Source: Branchiostoma floridae
Lineage: Eukaryota > Chordata > Leptocardii > Amphioxiformes > Branchiostomatidae
Assembly: GCF_000003815.2 (NCBI RefSeq)
Contig: NC_049985.1
Location: forward strand, 17,616,679-17,668,202
DNA: 51,524 nucleotides
Direction of reading: 5' to 3'
The notes under the pieces were generated by a model that was not told the origin of the DNA, ran no database searches, and saw only the letters and a program-made list of their open reading frames with translations. The translations under genes were made by a program, and so were the position numbers. The first letter of the stretch is position 1. Each line of letters opens with the position of its first letter. This document shows positions 19,806-29,886 of the stretch, piece by piece.

Positions 19806-22472
19806 ATGGGAAGAAAGCTGCGACACCTGCTGATGTTCCTTCTCATCATCCTGAAGGAGCCCAACCTGCCAGACGCCGGCCGCACCTGCTCGCCATCATC
19901 GGTTCAGAAAACCGGCCTCAGCTGCGCACCACCGCGCTGCTATTGCATTTATCTGGGCCTCACCAACATCACTCTGAACCTTCCATCATCCATCACAGAT
20001 TTATATTTGAACCATAACAATATAGCAATAATTCGGGAAGGTGTATTTGTAAATGTACCCCAGCTACAAAACTTGTCCCTGTCCTACAACCAGATAACAA
20101 TGATTCTGGAAGGTACATTTGTAAATCTGACCCAGCTACAAAAGTTGAAACTGTCCTACAACAAGATAACAATGCTTCAGAACGGTGCATTTGTAAATTT
20201 ACCCCAGCTACAATATTTGAACCTATTCTCTAACCAGATAACAAAGATTCAGCCAGATGCATTTGCAAATCTGCCCAGGCTACGACAGTTGGATCTGTCA
20301 CTCAACAAGATAACAATGAGTAAGCCCGGTATATTAAATTTTGCAAATCTACCAGGGCTACGAGTGTTGGCACTGTCCCACAACAAGATAACAAAGATGA
20401 AGGAAGATGCATTTGCAAACCTATCCGGGCTACGAGTGTTGTGGCTGGGCAGCAACAAGATAACAACTATTAATCCAGGTATATTTGCAAATCTACCCTG
20501 GTTAGAAAAGTTGTACTTGAGTGTCAACCCGATAACATTGATTCAGGAAGGTACATTTGTAAATTTGGCCCAGCTACAAGTGTTACAGCTGTTCAACAAC
20601 CAGATAACATTGATTCCGCCGGGTGCATTTGCAAACTTCACCTTGCTACAAGTGTTGTCGCTGACCAGCAACAAGATAACATTGATTCAGAAAGGTACAT
20701 TTGTAAATCTTACACGGCTACGAAAGTTGTCCCTGTCCTACAACCAGATAACAATGATTCAGCCAGGTGCATTTGCAAATGTACCCGGGCTACGACAGTT
20801 GTTCCTCGCCCACAACAAGATAACAAATATTAAGGATGATGCATTTGCAAACCTATCCGGGCTACGAGAGTTGTGGCTGGCCAACAACAAGATAACAACG
20901 ATTAAGCCAGGTATATTTGCAAATCTACCCCAGCTACAAAACTTGTACCTACACTACAACCAAATAACAACGATCAATCCAGGTATATTTTCAAATCTAC
21001 CCCAGCTACAAAAGTTGTACCTTACGAACAACAAGATGTCTGCCATTGCCCCTTTAGCTTTCAGCTTGTTGCCATCTAATTTCGACATAAAACTTGACGG
21101 GAACCCCTGGCAGTGTGACTGTAAGATGGTTCCCTTCAGGCTAGATTCGACTGAATTTCCTTCATTTAAAGACCAGATAACATGTGTCGAACCCGCTAAC
21201 TTACGGGGACAGAAGCTTACAGATGTCAGTCCTGAAGATTTGGTATGTGCAGAGCCGACCATATCAGCACTGTCTGTTGATGTTCAAGTAACCTTAAAGT
21301 TTAACAATTCTTACAAAGGCACAACAGCCGGCTCCACAGTCAAGAGCAAGAAAAATAAAACAAGACCGACAATAGCTTCACCCCTTAAAAGCAACAGTTT
21401 CCATGCTGATACCCGAGCAACTTCTATAAACTATCATAATTGCACAGCAGCTGGCTCAACAGTAGGTCCTGCAGAAAAAAGAGCCAAAACTAGAACAATA
21501 ATAAGTCCAACTCTTCAAACCACTTCAGAAAAACCGGAAAGCGACACTTCCAAAGAATCTGTTTCCAGTTTTCCAAAACCTGCTCTCATTGGCTCTGTCT
21601 GTGGTCCAATAGCTGGCATTGCCCTGATCGGCACCGTCATTCTCACAATCTGGTGCAAGAGGAGGACCAAGAATCCCCTTCCTGGCTCTTCTTCAGGCCC
21701 TAATTCTAACATTGCCTTGCGTAGACTTAACATGACAGGTACTGTAGTGATCAATGGTCATTATTATCAGACAGGACAGGATCAGTCTCAGACCATCACT
21801 CAGTCGCACGCAAACACCACACCCGTTGTAGTGGCCAGTGGTTTAGATCACCAGTATGAAGATATAGACCGACATACCAACTTAAGACAGGGCCAGTCTC
21901 ATACCATCACTGACTCCAACACAAACACCACAGCTACTGTAAGGAGTGCTCATGATCACCAGTATGAAGATGTTGACAACCATCATAATCAGGCAGACCA
22001 GGGCCAGTCTCTGGTTAACACGAAACCTCTGAAAGTTGGAAACCTATCACATGACGAAGTGCTAGCTGCCTTAAAGCCAAACCCTATGTATGTAGGTGTG
22101 GCAGCATCAGCAAAGGACCAAACATCTACAGCAATGATCAGTGGTCAGGGTCAGACAGGGCAGGGCCAGTCTCAGATCATGGCCGAACACTACACAAACA
22201 CCACAGCTGCTGTGGTGACCAGTGGTCATGATCACCAGTATATACATGTTGACAACGATCATGATCAGACAGGGCATTGCCAGTCTCAGGCCACCAATGA
22301 ATCCTTGGAGTCTAGAAATCTATCTTATGGCACAGGGCCGACCGCCTCACAGCAGAATGCTCTGTACAAAGTTGGGGGCCAGTCTGAGGCCACCAATAAA
22401 TCCATCCCAAACAGCACAGCTGCTGTAGCGACCAGTGGACATGACCACAGGTATGAAGATATGACCCACTAG
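19806..22472 (+). CDS. LRR type I transmembrane receptor, gene 2 (15 LRRs)
   Basis: 888 residues, intact. The signal peptide is about residues 1-24, followed by an LRRNT with CAPPRCYC (40-47) and fifteen 24-residue LRRs from residue 63 to about 424 (LxxLxLxxNxIT, FANL caps). The fifth LRR is two residues longer (6-base insertion). LRRCT begins NPWQCDC (433-439) and ends near 482. A Ser/Thr/Lys stalk with possible N-glycosylation (NNS) leads to a transmembrane helix 593-616 and stop-transfer CKRRTK. The 272-residue cytoplasmic tail is built of degenerate repeats (GQGQSQ, TSGHDHQY) with Tyr motifs HQYEDI, HQYEDV, NPMYVGV, HQYIHV, LYKVG and terminal RYEDM. Such YxxI/V/M sites fit SH2-domain docking; they are not classical ITAMs because the spacing is too long. 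Likely a cell-surface recognition or adhesion receptor; ligand unknown. Against gene 3, substitutions cluster on the concave LRR face. Intronless coding exon; ATG follows a splice acceptor. Confidence 0.92.
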   Translation: MGRKLRHLLMFLLIILKEPNLPDAGRTCSPSSVQKTGLSCAPPRCYCIYLGLTNITLNLPSSITDLYLNHNNIAIIREGVFVNVPQLQNLSLSYNQITMILEGTFVNLTQLQKLKLSYNKITMLQNGAFVNLPQLQYLNLFSNQITKIQPDAFANLPRLRQLDLSLNKITMSKPGILNFANLPGLRVLALSHNKITKMKEDAFANLSGLRVLWLGSNKITTINPGIFANLPWLEKLYLSVNPITLIQEGTFVNLAQLQVLQLFNNQITLIPPGAFANFTLLQVLSLTSNKITLIQKGTFVNLTRLRKLSLSYNQITMIQPGAFANVPGLRQLFLAHNKITNIKDDAFANLSGLRELWLANNKITTIKPGIFANLPQLQNLYLHYNQITTINPGIFSNLPQLQKLYLTNNKMSAIAPLAFSLLPSNFDIKLDGNPWQCDCKMVPFRLDSTEFPSFKDQITCVEPANLRGQKLTDVSPEDLVCAEPTISALSVDVQVTLKFNNSYKGTTAGSTVKSKKNKTRPTIASPLKSNSFHADTRATSINYHNCTAAGSTVGPAEKRAKTRTIISPTLQTTSEKPESDTSKESVSSFPKPALIGSVCGPIAGIALIGTVILTIWCKRRTKNPLPGSSSGPNSNIALRRLNMTGTVVINGHYYQTGQDQSQTITQSHANTTPVVVASGLDHQYEDIDRHTNLRQGQSHTITDSNTNTTATVRSAHDHQYEDVDNHHNQADQGQSLVNTKPLKVGNLSHDEVLAALKPNPMYVGVAASAKDQTSTAMISGQGQTGQGQSQIMAEHYTNTTAAVVTSGHDHQYIHVDNDHDQTGHCQSQATNESLESRNLSYGTGPTASQQNALYKVGGQSEATNKSIPNSTAAVATSGHDHRYEDMTH

Positions 22473-22514
22473 AAAGGCCTACATTTGCTTGAGAGCAAAT
22501 ACAGCATATTTCAG

Positions 22515-22960
22515 CCATCTCTATACCCTTCCAGTGCATTCCATATAAATTCGCACAATAGACCAGTCCAGAAATACTCAAATTAAAAACATGACATTTT
22601 GAATAAGAAACCCAGTCCAAAATTGACTTTTGAAAAAGACTGCATTAAAGATGGAATTTTGAATCATCACCCGTCCAAAACTGAATTTGAACACACACAC
22701 CCGCGCCAGAATGTAATCTTCCTGTGATACCCCTATGCAAAGTGTAGCAGTTTGACATAATTACCAAAGTTATAAAATGAGTTTTAAGAAAAATGCCCTC
22801 CTCCGAGCTATAATGGACTATTCCAACACACCCTATGTAAAATTGCAAATTAGGCCAGTCGAAAAATACTTCCACTAAAAGACTTACATAATCACGAAAG
22901 TCCAAAAATGAAGTACAAAAAAAGAACCCCTCCGTGCAAGAATGGGCTCTTCCAGATAAC
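22515..22960 (+). repeat. Degenerate ~125-bp repeats in 3' flank, unit 2
   Basis: Counterpart of 5330-5790, directly after the stop codon; probably 3' UTR. Confidence 0.5.
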
Positions 22961-23021
22961 ACCAGGCTCGCTGATTGGCTGCCAAATCCTTTACAGAATA
23001 TTGATTTATGCTAAGTGATTG

Positions 23022-23066
23022 GTTGCCTATTTAATCAAGTTATATAGACTTGATTAAATAGGCAAC
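23022..23066. repeat. Perfect hairpin, 19-bp arms
   Basis: Arms GTTGCCTATTTAATCAAGT (23022-23040) and its exact complement (23048-23066) around TATATAG. Units 1 and 3 have 3 and 1 mismatches. Confidence 0.85.
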
Positions 23067-23206
23067 AACAGCCCTGCAGGTGCAGACTTCAGGGGTTAAC
23101 GACCTTGAGGTCATTGACCCCTCTGGCCATTGGAAAATGACCCAAAATATCCCCAAATATATCATTTTGAAGTGGTTTATGCCAAACATTATACGTGGGT
23201 CATTTG

Positions 23207-23212
23207 AATAAA
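23207..23212 (+). terminator. Candidate poly(A) signal, LRR gene 2
   Basis: AATAAA about 735 bp after the stop; conserved position in units 1 and 3. Confidence 0.25.
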
Positions 23213-23411
23213 TATCTATTGCACCTCTTCACCAAACTTTAGGTCATTTGGTTGTTAAACCAGGGTACAGGAGCCAAAAGTGTACTTTTTGGGGGGGAAA
23301 TGGCAAAAAATCACAAACTTAAGCATTTTCTTGTTATGTATGTTGCGTTACTTTCTGGCGTTTCTCTATCAATGTTCTTCATGGTGACCCGACAATTTAC
23401 AGCGCTGTCCG

Positions 23412-23862
23412 TACGAACCCTCCCCCCAAGTCGTGATGGAGTACGTCTGGCAATACTCTTTCACTGTTTCCTCGGCTCCGCGGAACTTCACTCGCTTGTT
23501 CCTCCAGTACAAACGGTCTAAGCAAGAACTCGTTTTGCCTCTTTCACGGAAGCAAATCTCTGATCTTCGTCCATAATCCATCTTTTCCCTAGCACTACAT
23601 CGTTATGGAACAAACTTCCTCCTGATTGCTTCCCTGATGAGTAAAAAAAGAAACTTGTCAAGTTAAATATGAACAACCATTTGTCAGCACAATCCAGTAC
23701 AGTACAGCAACTCAAAACATTCGAGTGGCTCCAATGAGCCTTGTTTTGTTTTGTTTGTGATGATATAATGGATAAACTAAACTTTACCAAACCAACACCA
23801 AAATTGTTTGGGACTAACCCCAAATTTGTTTGTGATGACTTTGAAGTAAAACAAAAAAAACT
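23412..23862 (+). mobile_element. Decayed LINE 3' end, unit 2 copy
   Basis: Same old insertion as 6225-6672, with a TSLWNKLP-like segment near 23600 and an A-rich tail near 23850. Confidence 0.65.
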
Positions 23863-24435
23863 CAAACATATTATGGATTGAGGATCTTGAAATTGTGTAA
23901 TTGTGTTACACATTTCAATGGTTTTCCTAACTTTTTGACGCACTATTGATTTCTTATTGTCTTTTATGACACTGTTGTTTTGGCAGTCTACTTGTACTGA
24001 TATGTTGGCGTGTTTTGCAAATATCTAGTATCTATTCATTTTGATGATATAGAGTAGATTTATTGGATGTGAATACAGAAGCAAGTCAGTAATAGCTCAG
24101 TGTGGAGTAAGGGTGTTAAAGCGGCGTGATATTGTTAAACATACAAGTTTATTTACATGTATTATTGTTTACAATACGGAGAACTTATTTCCTACCATGT
24201 TTTATAACAGACACTGGTGTCTGGGCAGAGCAGTTGTGCTAAAGAATTGGATTACGGTAGCAAGTTCCAATAATGTACAGCACAGATTAGTAAAGTTTGC
24301 CGAGAGACGCATGCATTTGAAGTAGGGATGGATATATGGACCATTGGACTAAAGTTTTCAGGAGTCCACCTTCGCAGACACAGTGCCTGTTCTGGTCTGG
24401 TTGTTTCTAATGAGCATGGAAAAAACTCTTGAGGA
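23863..24435. other. Gene-free AT-rich stretch
   Basis: Counterpart of 6673-7254; nothing seen. Confidence 0.45.
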
Positions 24436-24439
24436 TAAA

Positions 24440-24520
24440 CTGTTCAGGATTAGAGCAATAGAACTTTTCCAGAACCATTGCAACAGATCTGTTAAGAACC
24501 ATAGCAACGGACCTATTTAA
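24440..24520 (+). repeat. 24-bp array, left part (split by element)
   Basis: Left half of the array that is continuous at 7255-7450 in unit 1; the right half resumes at 25494. It ends in the TTAA target (24517-24520). Confidence 0.6.
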
Positions 24521-25493
24521 GCCTCAAACACCCGAGTGGGGTCCGGATCCATTTGGACTCCAGGTGAACATTTTGAAGTGCCATTTGAACATTTTTGATC
24601 TGAAGAAAAAATCCTTCCGTGACTTTGTCAGTCAATATGTCTTATACCTTCTCCTAAGTGTTCGCAAAGATTGGTACAATAATGTGGAAATTATAAAGAA
24701 AGTTTGTGTTCAGTCCCTCTGGGGTCCAAACGGACCCCACCAAAAATGTGCAGTTTTTAAAACAAACTTTTGAGGCTAACTCCTTAACCACTTACAGTAT
24801 GACTACCAAACTTTCAGACAATAATAAGAATGTAAACCTAAATCATCACAAAAATTTCTGTGTCATCAATATGTAATGTGACATTATGACGTCATTTGCC
24901 TAATTAGGGCGGCCATCTTGGATTTTGACCAATGACGTCATAAGATTAGCATAAACTATCAATTTTAAGTCATGAAAATTACATTGAATTTCATAGAATT
25001 TAATTGTTGTCAGAAAACAGGTGTAGTTTACCAAGAAAACCTTGTTTAAATTGAAATTGTCAAATTTTGGCAAAAATATGCCTCTTAGAATATGGTTGCC
25101 ATGGCAACCTCCAAAAATGATAGACTTACTTTATTGATCAAAAACTTTTGCAAACAATATTTTGTGATAAATTACCAAATTTCGTAGCTTTAGCTCTAGC
25201 CGTTCATGAGTTATGCGACATAAATGTTGCTGAGGGCCTCAAAATTCCCCTATCTGGTCGGAATAGGTTTAGTGCAAAACGTGGTCCTTCTGAACTTTTG
25301 CATAAATTATGATAATGAGTTGGAATTAGCAACACCTTAACATCTCAAAATCTTCCTCTTACATTGACGAAGCAATGTATATACAATGATCGCCGATAAG
25401 AAATGGTACTGAGATTTTATGAACAAAACATTTTGGGGTCCGTTTGGACCCCACTCGGTCATTTTAGTCGCAAAAAAAGGTCGGGTGCTTGAG
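24521..25493. mobile_element. piggyBac-like nonautonomous element, unit 2
   Basis: Same element as 40555-41529. TIRs CCTCAAACACCCGA and TCGGGTGCTTGAG. TTAA precedes the left end; the right TTAA and last bases were lost in a small deletion (TTGAG runs straight into atcatag), and the first C is G. Subterminal GGGGTCCGTTTGGACCCC palindromes, a GTTGCCATGGCAAC palindrome, two TGACGTCA sites and GGCCATCTTGG are internal. No transposase ORF. Confidence 0.85.
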
Positions 25494-25600
25494 ATCATAG
25501 TCACGCGCAAAGCTCTTTACGACCATAGAAACAGAACGATAATTTTAACAGAAGGCTTTAGGCTCCTAGAAAAAAGCTGCTTACGGTCATAGCAACAGAG
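25494..25600 (+). repeat. 24-bp array, right part
   Basis: Continues the array interrupted at 24520; in unit 1 the two halves are joined. Confidence 0.55.
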
Positions 25601-25737
25601 CTGTTTATGTTGTTCATGTTTATGTTTATGTCAATAGCGTCAGAACCCCTTATGCTGCTTGATTTCTTTTAAGAAAGGCATACAACCTTTAAATGTGAAG
25701 AATCATGACAGGTTTTAAAAACATCGGAAAGCAGCAC

Positions 25738-26268
25738 AGAATGTACGGCTATAGGCCCAGTCCTCACACACTAAGGACTGTCAGCACAGAATGTACGGCT
25801 ATAGGCCCAGTCCTCACACACTAAGGACTGTCAGAACAGAATGTACGGCTATAGGTCCAGTCATCACACACTAAGGACTGTCAGCACAGAATGTACGGCT
25901 ATAGGCCCAGTCCTCACACACTAAGGACTGTCAGAACAGAATGTACGGCTATAGGTCCAGTCCTCACACACTAAGGACTGTCAGCACAGAATGTACGGCT
26001 ATAGGCCCAGTCCTCACACACTAAGGACTGACAGCACAGAATGTACGGCTATAGGTCCAGTCCTCACACACTAAGGACTGTCAGCACAGAATGTACGGCT
26101 ATAGGTCCAGTCCTCACACACTGAGGACTGTCAGCACAGAATGTACGGCTATAGGCCCAGTGCTCACACACTAAGGACTGTCAGCACAGAATGTGCGGCT
26201 ATAGGTCCAGTCCTCACACACTGAGGACTGTCAGCACAGAATGTATGGCTATAGGTCCAGTCCTCATA
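25738..26268. repeat. 50-bp hairpin satellite, 11 copies
   Basis: Same unit and hairpin as 7581-8570. Variants such as cagtcatcac, and gaggactg with a changed loop, occur; no compensatory stem change was seen. Confidence 0.95.
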
Positions 26269-26269
26269 T

Positions 26270-27674
26270 ACCATGGAAGGTCAAATGAATTGAGTAGACA
26301 GAAGTAACACTCTGTTGTCCTTCATGTCTCATTATTGTGTAACTTAAGAACGTGTGTGCTGTATTACTGAGCCTACCTGTAGATCTTTGGTATATTTATT
26401 CAAATGGAACCAAGGAATGCATCTTTGTGCACACCATGCACACACAATGAATACACTATCAAGTAGATGAAATATGTTTGAGATTTACCAATAAATATTT
26501 AGCAGCAACAACGTATCAAGCCGAACAGATCGTTCTTGTTGGTTTGTCATGGTTTCCTTCCAATTCATGCATGAAGAGAAATCAGTTAAAAATCTGAACC
26601 CAAAATTAACTCTTGCAAAATGGAACTCCATATAACAGTACTGTGATTTAGAAAGGTTGAACAACAGATTGTACATTTTTTCTTTCACATTTTTATTTAG
26701 ATCTCCGTTAAGCCTACGTCTCATTTCCTACCCGGGGCACTGCCGGGATTTTTGCGAACACGAAAAATTAATTTCTGTCATAAATATGCACAAGGCATGC
26801 GCTGTTCAACTTTTTTTGGTACGTTTTGTGTCTTGTTGTCTTCGATTCTATATCGTACTTTTCGTTCCCCCAAGCCGCCCGGCCGGGCCCCTTTGACTTT
26901 GTGGAAATGTGACGTTAGCCTTAGTATACACATGTAACGTTACTACGCTTCTTGGAGCTCTTGAAATAAAACTAAAAAAAAAAAACTAAGAGAAACAAAT
27001 GTACCAGTCTACGTCTAAAAAATATTAACAGATGCCCTTCACATCAAGTCCAGCTCCTGCACTAACGTTAGAGAAAGTGGCACAACCAAGACTAATGGTG
27101 TTTCGCGTAAGACGTTTCTTATACTTGGTGGTTAGCAGCAAGATTCTTAACCACATAACTTATGAGGCTAAAACAGACGACAAACTTACCGGTTATAATG
27201 TTTTTATTTACAAAGAAGCTTGTGGACAATCGGAAAACTGCACCCGCTAAGAGCAAACGGCTGCCCAAGTTTTTTGGACACTATGTAGCTAGTTGAGAAA
27301 CTGCACCCAATGGGAGTGTATGGCTGTCCTGCTTTTTGTCAGTTTTAATCCCACAGAAAGGAAACACAACAGATGTTAGACTGACCAACGTTGCGTAGAT
27401 CACGCTTGGATATTGCTATTACGTAGTACACAAAACCCATGATATGATATAACATGTTTATAGCATGTCTATAATCAGAGTCTTGGAAAGACAAAGGCAT
27501 AAAGCCTCCACAGAAAAGTCCAGATGTTTCCTTCATCCCGTAATATTCAGTAGGGCAGGCAACTTCGTAAAAGCTCAAACTATTGCACAATGCGCGCATT
27601 TGTGTCTGCCATTCAAAATCAGAATAAGTTTGCCTATAGTTACATTTCTGAACATTCTTACCTATGTGGCGCAC
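26270..27674. other. Gene-free shared spacer
   Basis: Equivalent to 8570-8634 joined to 12766-14098, without the unit 1 insertion. Short ORFs on both strands show no recognisable domain. Confidence 0.45.
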
Positions 27675-27910
27675 CGAGGCCGTACAGAGGTCGTACAGAG
27701 GTCGTACATAAGTCGTACAGAGGTCGTACAGAGATCGTGCAGAGGCCGTGCAGAGGCCGTACAGAGGCCGTACAGATGCCGTACAGATGCCGCACAGAGG
27801 CCGTACAGGGGACGTAAAGATGTCGTACAGAGGCCGTACAGAGGTCGTACAGAGATCGTGCAGAGGCCGTGCAGAGGCCGTACAGAGGTCGTACAGAGGT
27901 CGGTTCAGTA
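27675..27910. repeat. 12-bp minisatellite, ~19 units
   Basis: GTACAGAGGCCG / GTACAGAGGTCG-type units, longest of the three arrays. ORFs such as 27345-28001 (minus) and 27465-27962 (plus) pass through it only because the period is four codons. Confidence 0.9.
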
Positions 27911-28289
27911 CAGAGCAAGGAAAGGCCAGGCTGTTCCTGGGATAGGTGGTTACAAAGAGTAATTTTCGGATGAAAAGATTATGAGGTAATTCTGCAGGCA
28001 CACGGAAGTTTATCTTTAATCTTCTTTGAAATCACGCAAGGAAATCCAGAAATCGAATCTGGGAAGGGTACTTCAGTGCCCTAAATTTGGTGTATAAACA
28101 GACTCCGCTGAGTCGGACTATGCCGAAGTGTACTCCAAATCAATGAAGGCGACAGGTTTTAATCGAGGTGGTTAAATAATCTTCGTTGTGAATATTGCTT
28201 GCTTGGACCAAAATTTATGGAATATGAGTTTGAAAATTACATGGATGATGTCACCACAATCATCATTGCCGTTTACTAAAAGACGCTTT

Positions 28290-28516
28290 CCGATTGCTGG
28301 TCGATGACGTTCATTTGAATTGAGCACCCTCGGTGACGTCAATCAACACGCCCACCTAAGCTAGACTAATCAAACATTGTTTTCTCCAATCCGTTGACTA
28401 CCGACCACACCGAGCTCAAATCTGAGGGCACAACTGCAACACGACGTCTGAGGACAGCCCTCCATACGTCCTTGCCAAGAAAGTGACAACAGAAGATTTT
28501 CTGCTGAGCTTGGGAG
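28290..28516 (+). promoter_or_regulatory. Promoter-like cassette M2 upstream of LRR gene 3
   Basis: CRE TGACGTCA at 28334-28341, then CTAAGCTAGACTAATC, the CACACCGAGCTCAAATCTGA block and donor GGGAG|GTAAGT (GT 28517-28518). More diverged than the M2 copies in units 1 and 3. Confidence 0.4.
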
Positions 28517-29266
28517 GTAAGTTTAGAGAAACGTGAGGTAAGTACATTTCCATAATTCCAAATCACCCGTTACTGGCATTAGAGCAGCTAAAAGCTGCCA
28601 AAAATCTCGGGAAAAAATCAATGCTGCATTTGTAACATGAACAGCAACATTCCTACCTCATAACTTATCAATATACCAGCTGATAAAACCTTTCATAGGA
28701 TCAAACCCTTGACAGGCCCCGATCATTGGAAATATCACTTCACGCGAAATTCTCACTAAAAGTGTTCCCGACCAACCTTCGCAACACAGCGTCTCCTATT
28801 GTATCAGTTACGCCAATTTGATTTCTTTGGATTTGCTTATTTGTTCTTGAGTTGAAAAAAGAAAAACACGTGCTTTCGCCGTGTACTACATGAACAAACC
28901 CCGAATGTTCACATTGCGGCACCACCAGAGAATACTATTCCTGTCTTTCTATTTATTGAAACACTTAGAATCTATGATTTATTGCACTAAACGTCAACAA
29001 GCCTAGAATGATGACTTTGGTTTCTGGCAGATGCCTGGTTTTGTTTTGTTTTGTTTTGTTTACTTCCTTTTCCCCGTCCACTCCGTTATCATCCTGCAAA
29101 GCTGATAACCAAGAAAATAGATGTGTGTAGCCTAATCTTCATATATGGTCCAATCTGCGTCACAAAAAACACGAGTAAACAACCTCCATTTTGAATGTTA
29201 ATATGTTAAGATTGAAACAGCCAGCTTCAGACAATTAATACAACCATATCAGTAAGGCTACCCAAA
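28517..29266. other. Intron-like stretch after M2, unit 2
   Basis: Follows the M1 intron landmark by landmark (cctattgtatcagtt, then ttgagttgaaaaaagaaaa). This shows that M2 is an old copy of the whole LRR 5' region. A (GTTTT)n tract lies at about 29038-29062. Confidence 0.5.
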
Positions 29267-29430
29267 GGTAATCTCTAAGCAGATCTTGCGGTGGCATAAG
29301 ATAGTGTCATAAGCTGGGGAAGGAGTTTAGCCGGCAGAGGAGCGGTGGAATAAAACTCCTCTGCCGGCCAAACTCTTTCCCAAGCTTTTGATACTATCTT
29401 ATGCCACCGCAATATCTGCTTAGACATTGA
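29267..29430. mobile_element. Foldback element (MITE-like), ~68-bp stem
   Basis: Arms from CTAAGCAGAT (29275) inward to CCGGCAGAGGAG pair with CTCCTCTGCCGG outward to ATCTGCTTAG (29423), leaving a loop of about 13 bases. It interrupts sequence homologous to the M1 intron between 'gtaaggctac' and 'ggctcttggtcgcac'. No ORF. Confidence 0.8.
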
Positions 29431-29886
29431 ACCTAAGGCTCTTGGTCGCACTTCCTTTCGAAAGCAGCTATTGAAAGCTATTGAAGCACAGCTATTGAAA
29501 CATGAATTCTGGCGCGCTCTTTAAGAAATGTCAATATATTTTGGTGTTCTGCATGTTTTGATTTCGTACAGATTGTATATAGTTTTTGCAATTGTACGCT
29601 GATAGTGTTTGTTTTACCTGCATTGCTTAACTGTTAATGGGATAAGTAGTTTTTGTAGAGTGCATATTTACCTCCATGAAAAAAATAGAGGTATAGTTTT
29701 TGGTGTGTCTGTCTGTCTGTGTGTCTGTTTGTTTGTTTGTTTGTGTTTCCAGATTTTTGTAGTCAACATAACTCAAGAACCTTTGGATTGATTACGATGA
29801 TATTTGGGATGTGGGTAGGTGTTGGGAAAACAGAGTCAAGGTCAAGGTCAATTTTGAATTTTTCGGCGGCAGATAGCTTGTGATGT

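Noticed and set aside
21653-22472. Classical ITAM in the receptor tail
   Set aside because: Tyr motifs are tens of residues apart and do not fit the YxxL/I x6-8 YxxL/I spacing.
24521-25493. Element as a Tc1/mariner (TA) or hAT insertion
   Set aside because: Flanks show TTAA and the ends start CCC, which fits piggyBac-type insertion rather than TA or 8-bp duplications.
27345-28001. 218-codon minus-strand ORF and 165-codon plus-strand ORF
   Set aside because: Openness comes from the 12-bp minisatellite, whose period is a multiple of three; the ORFs end just outside it.
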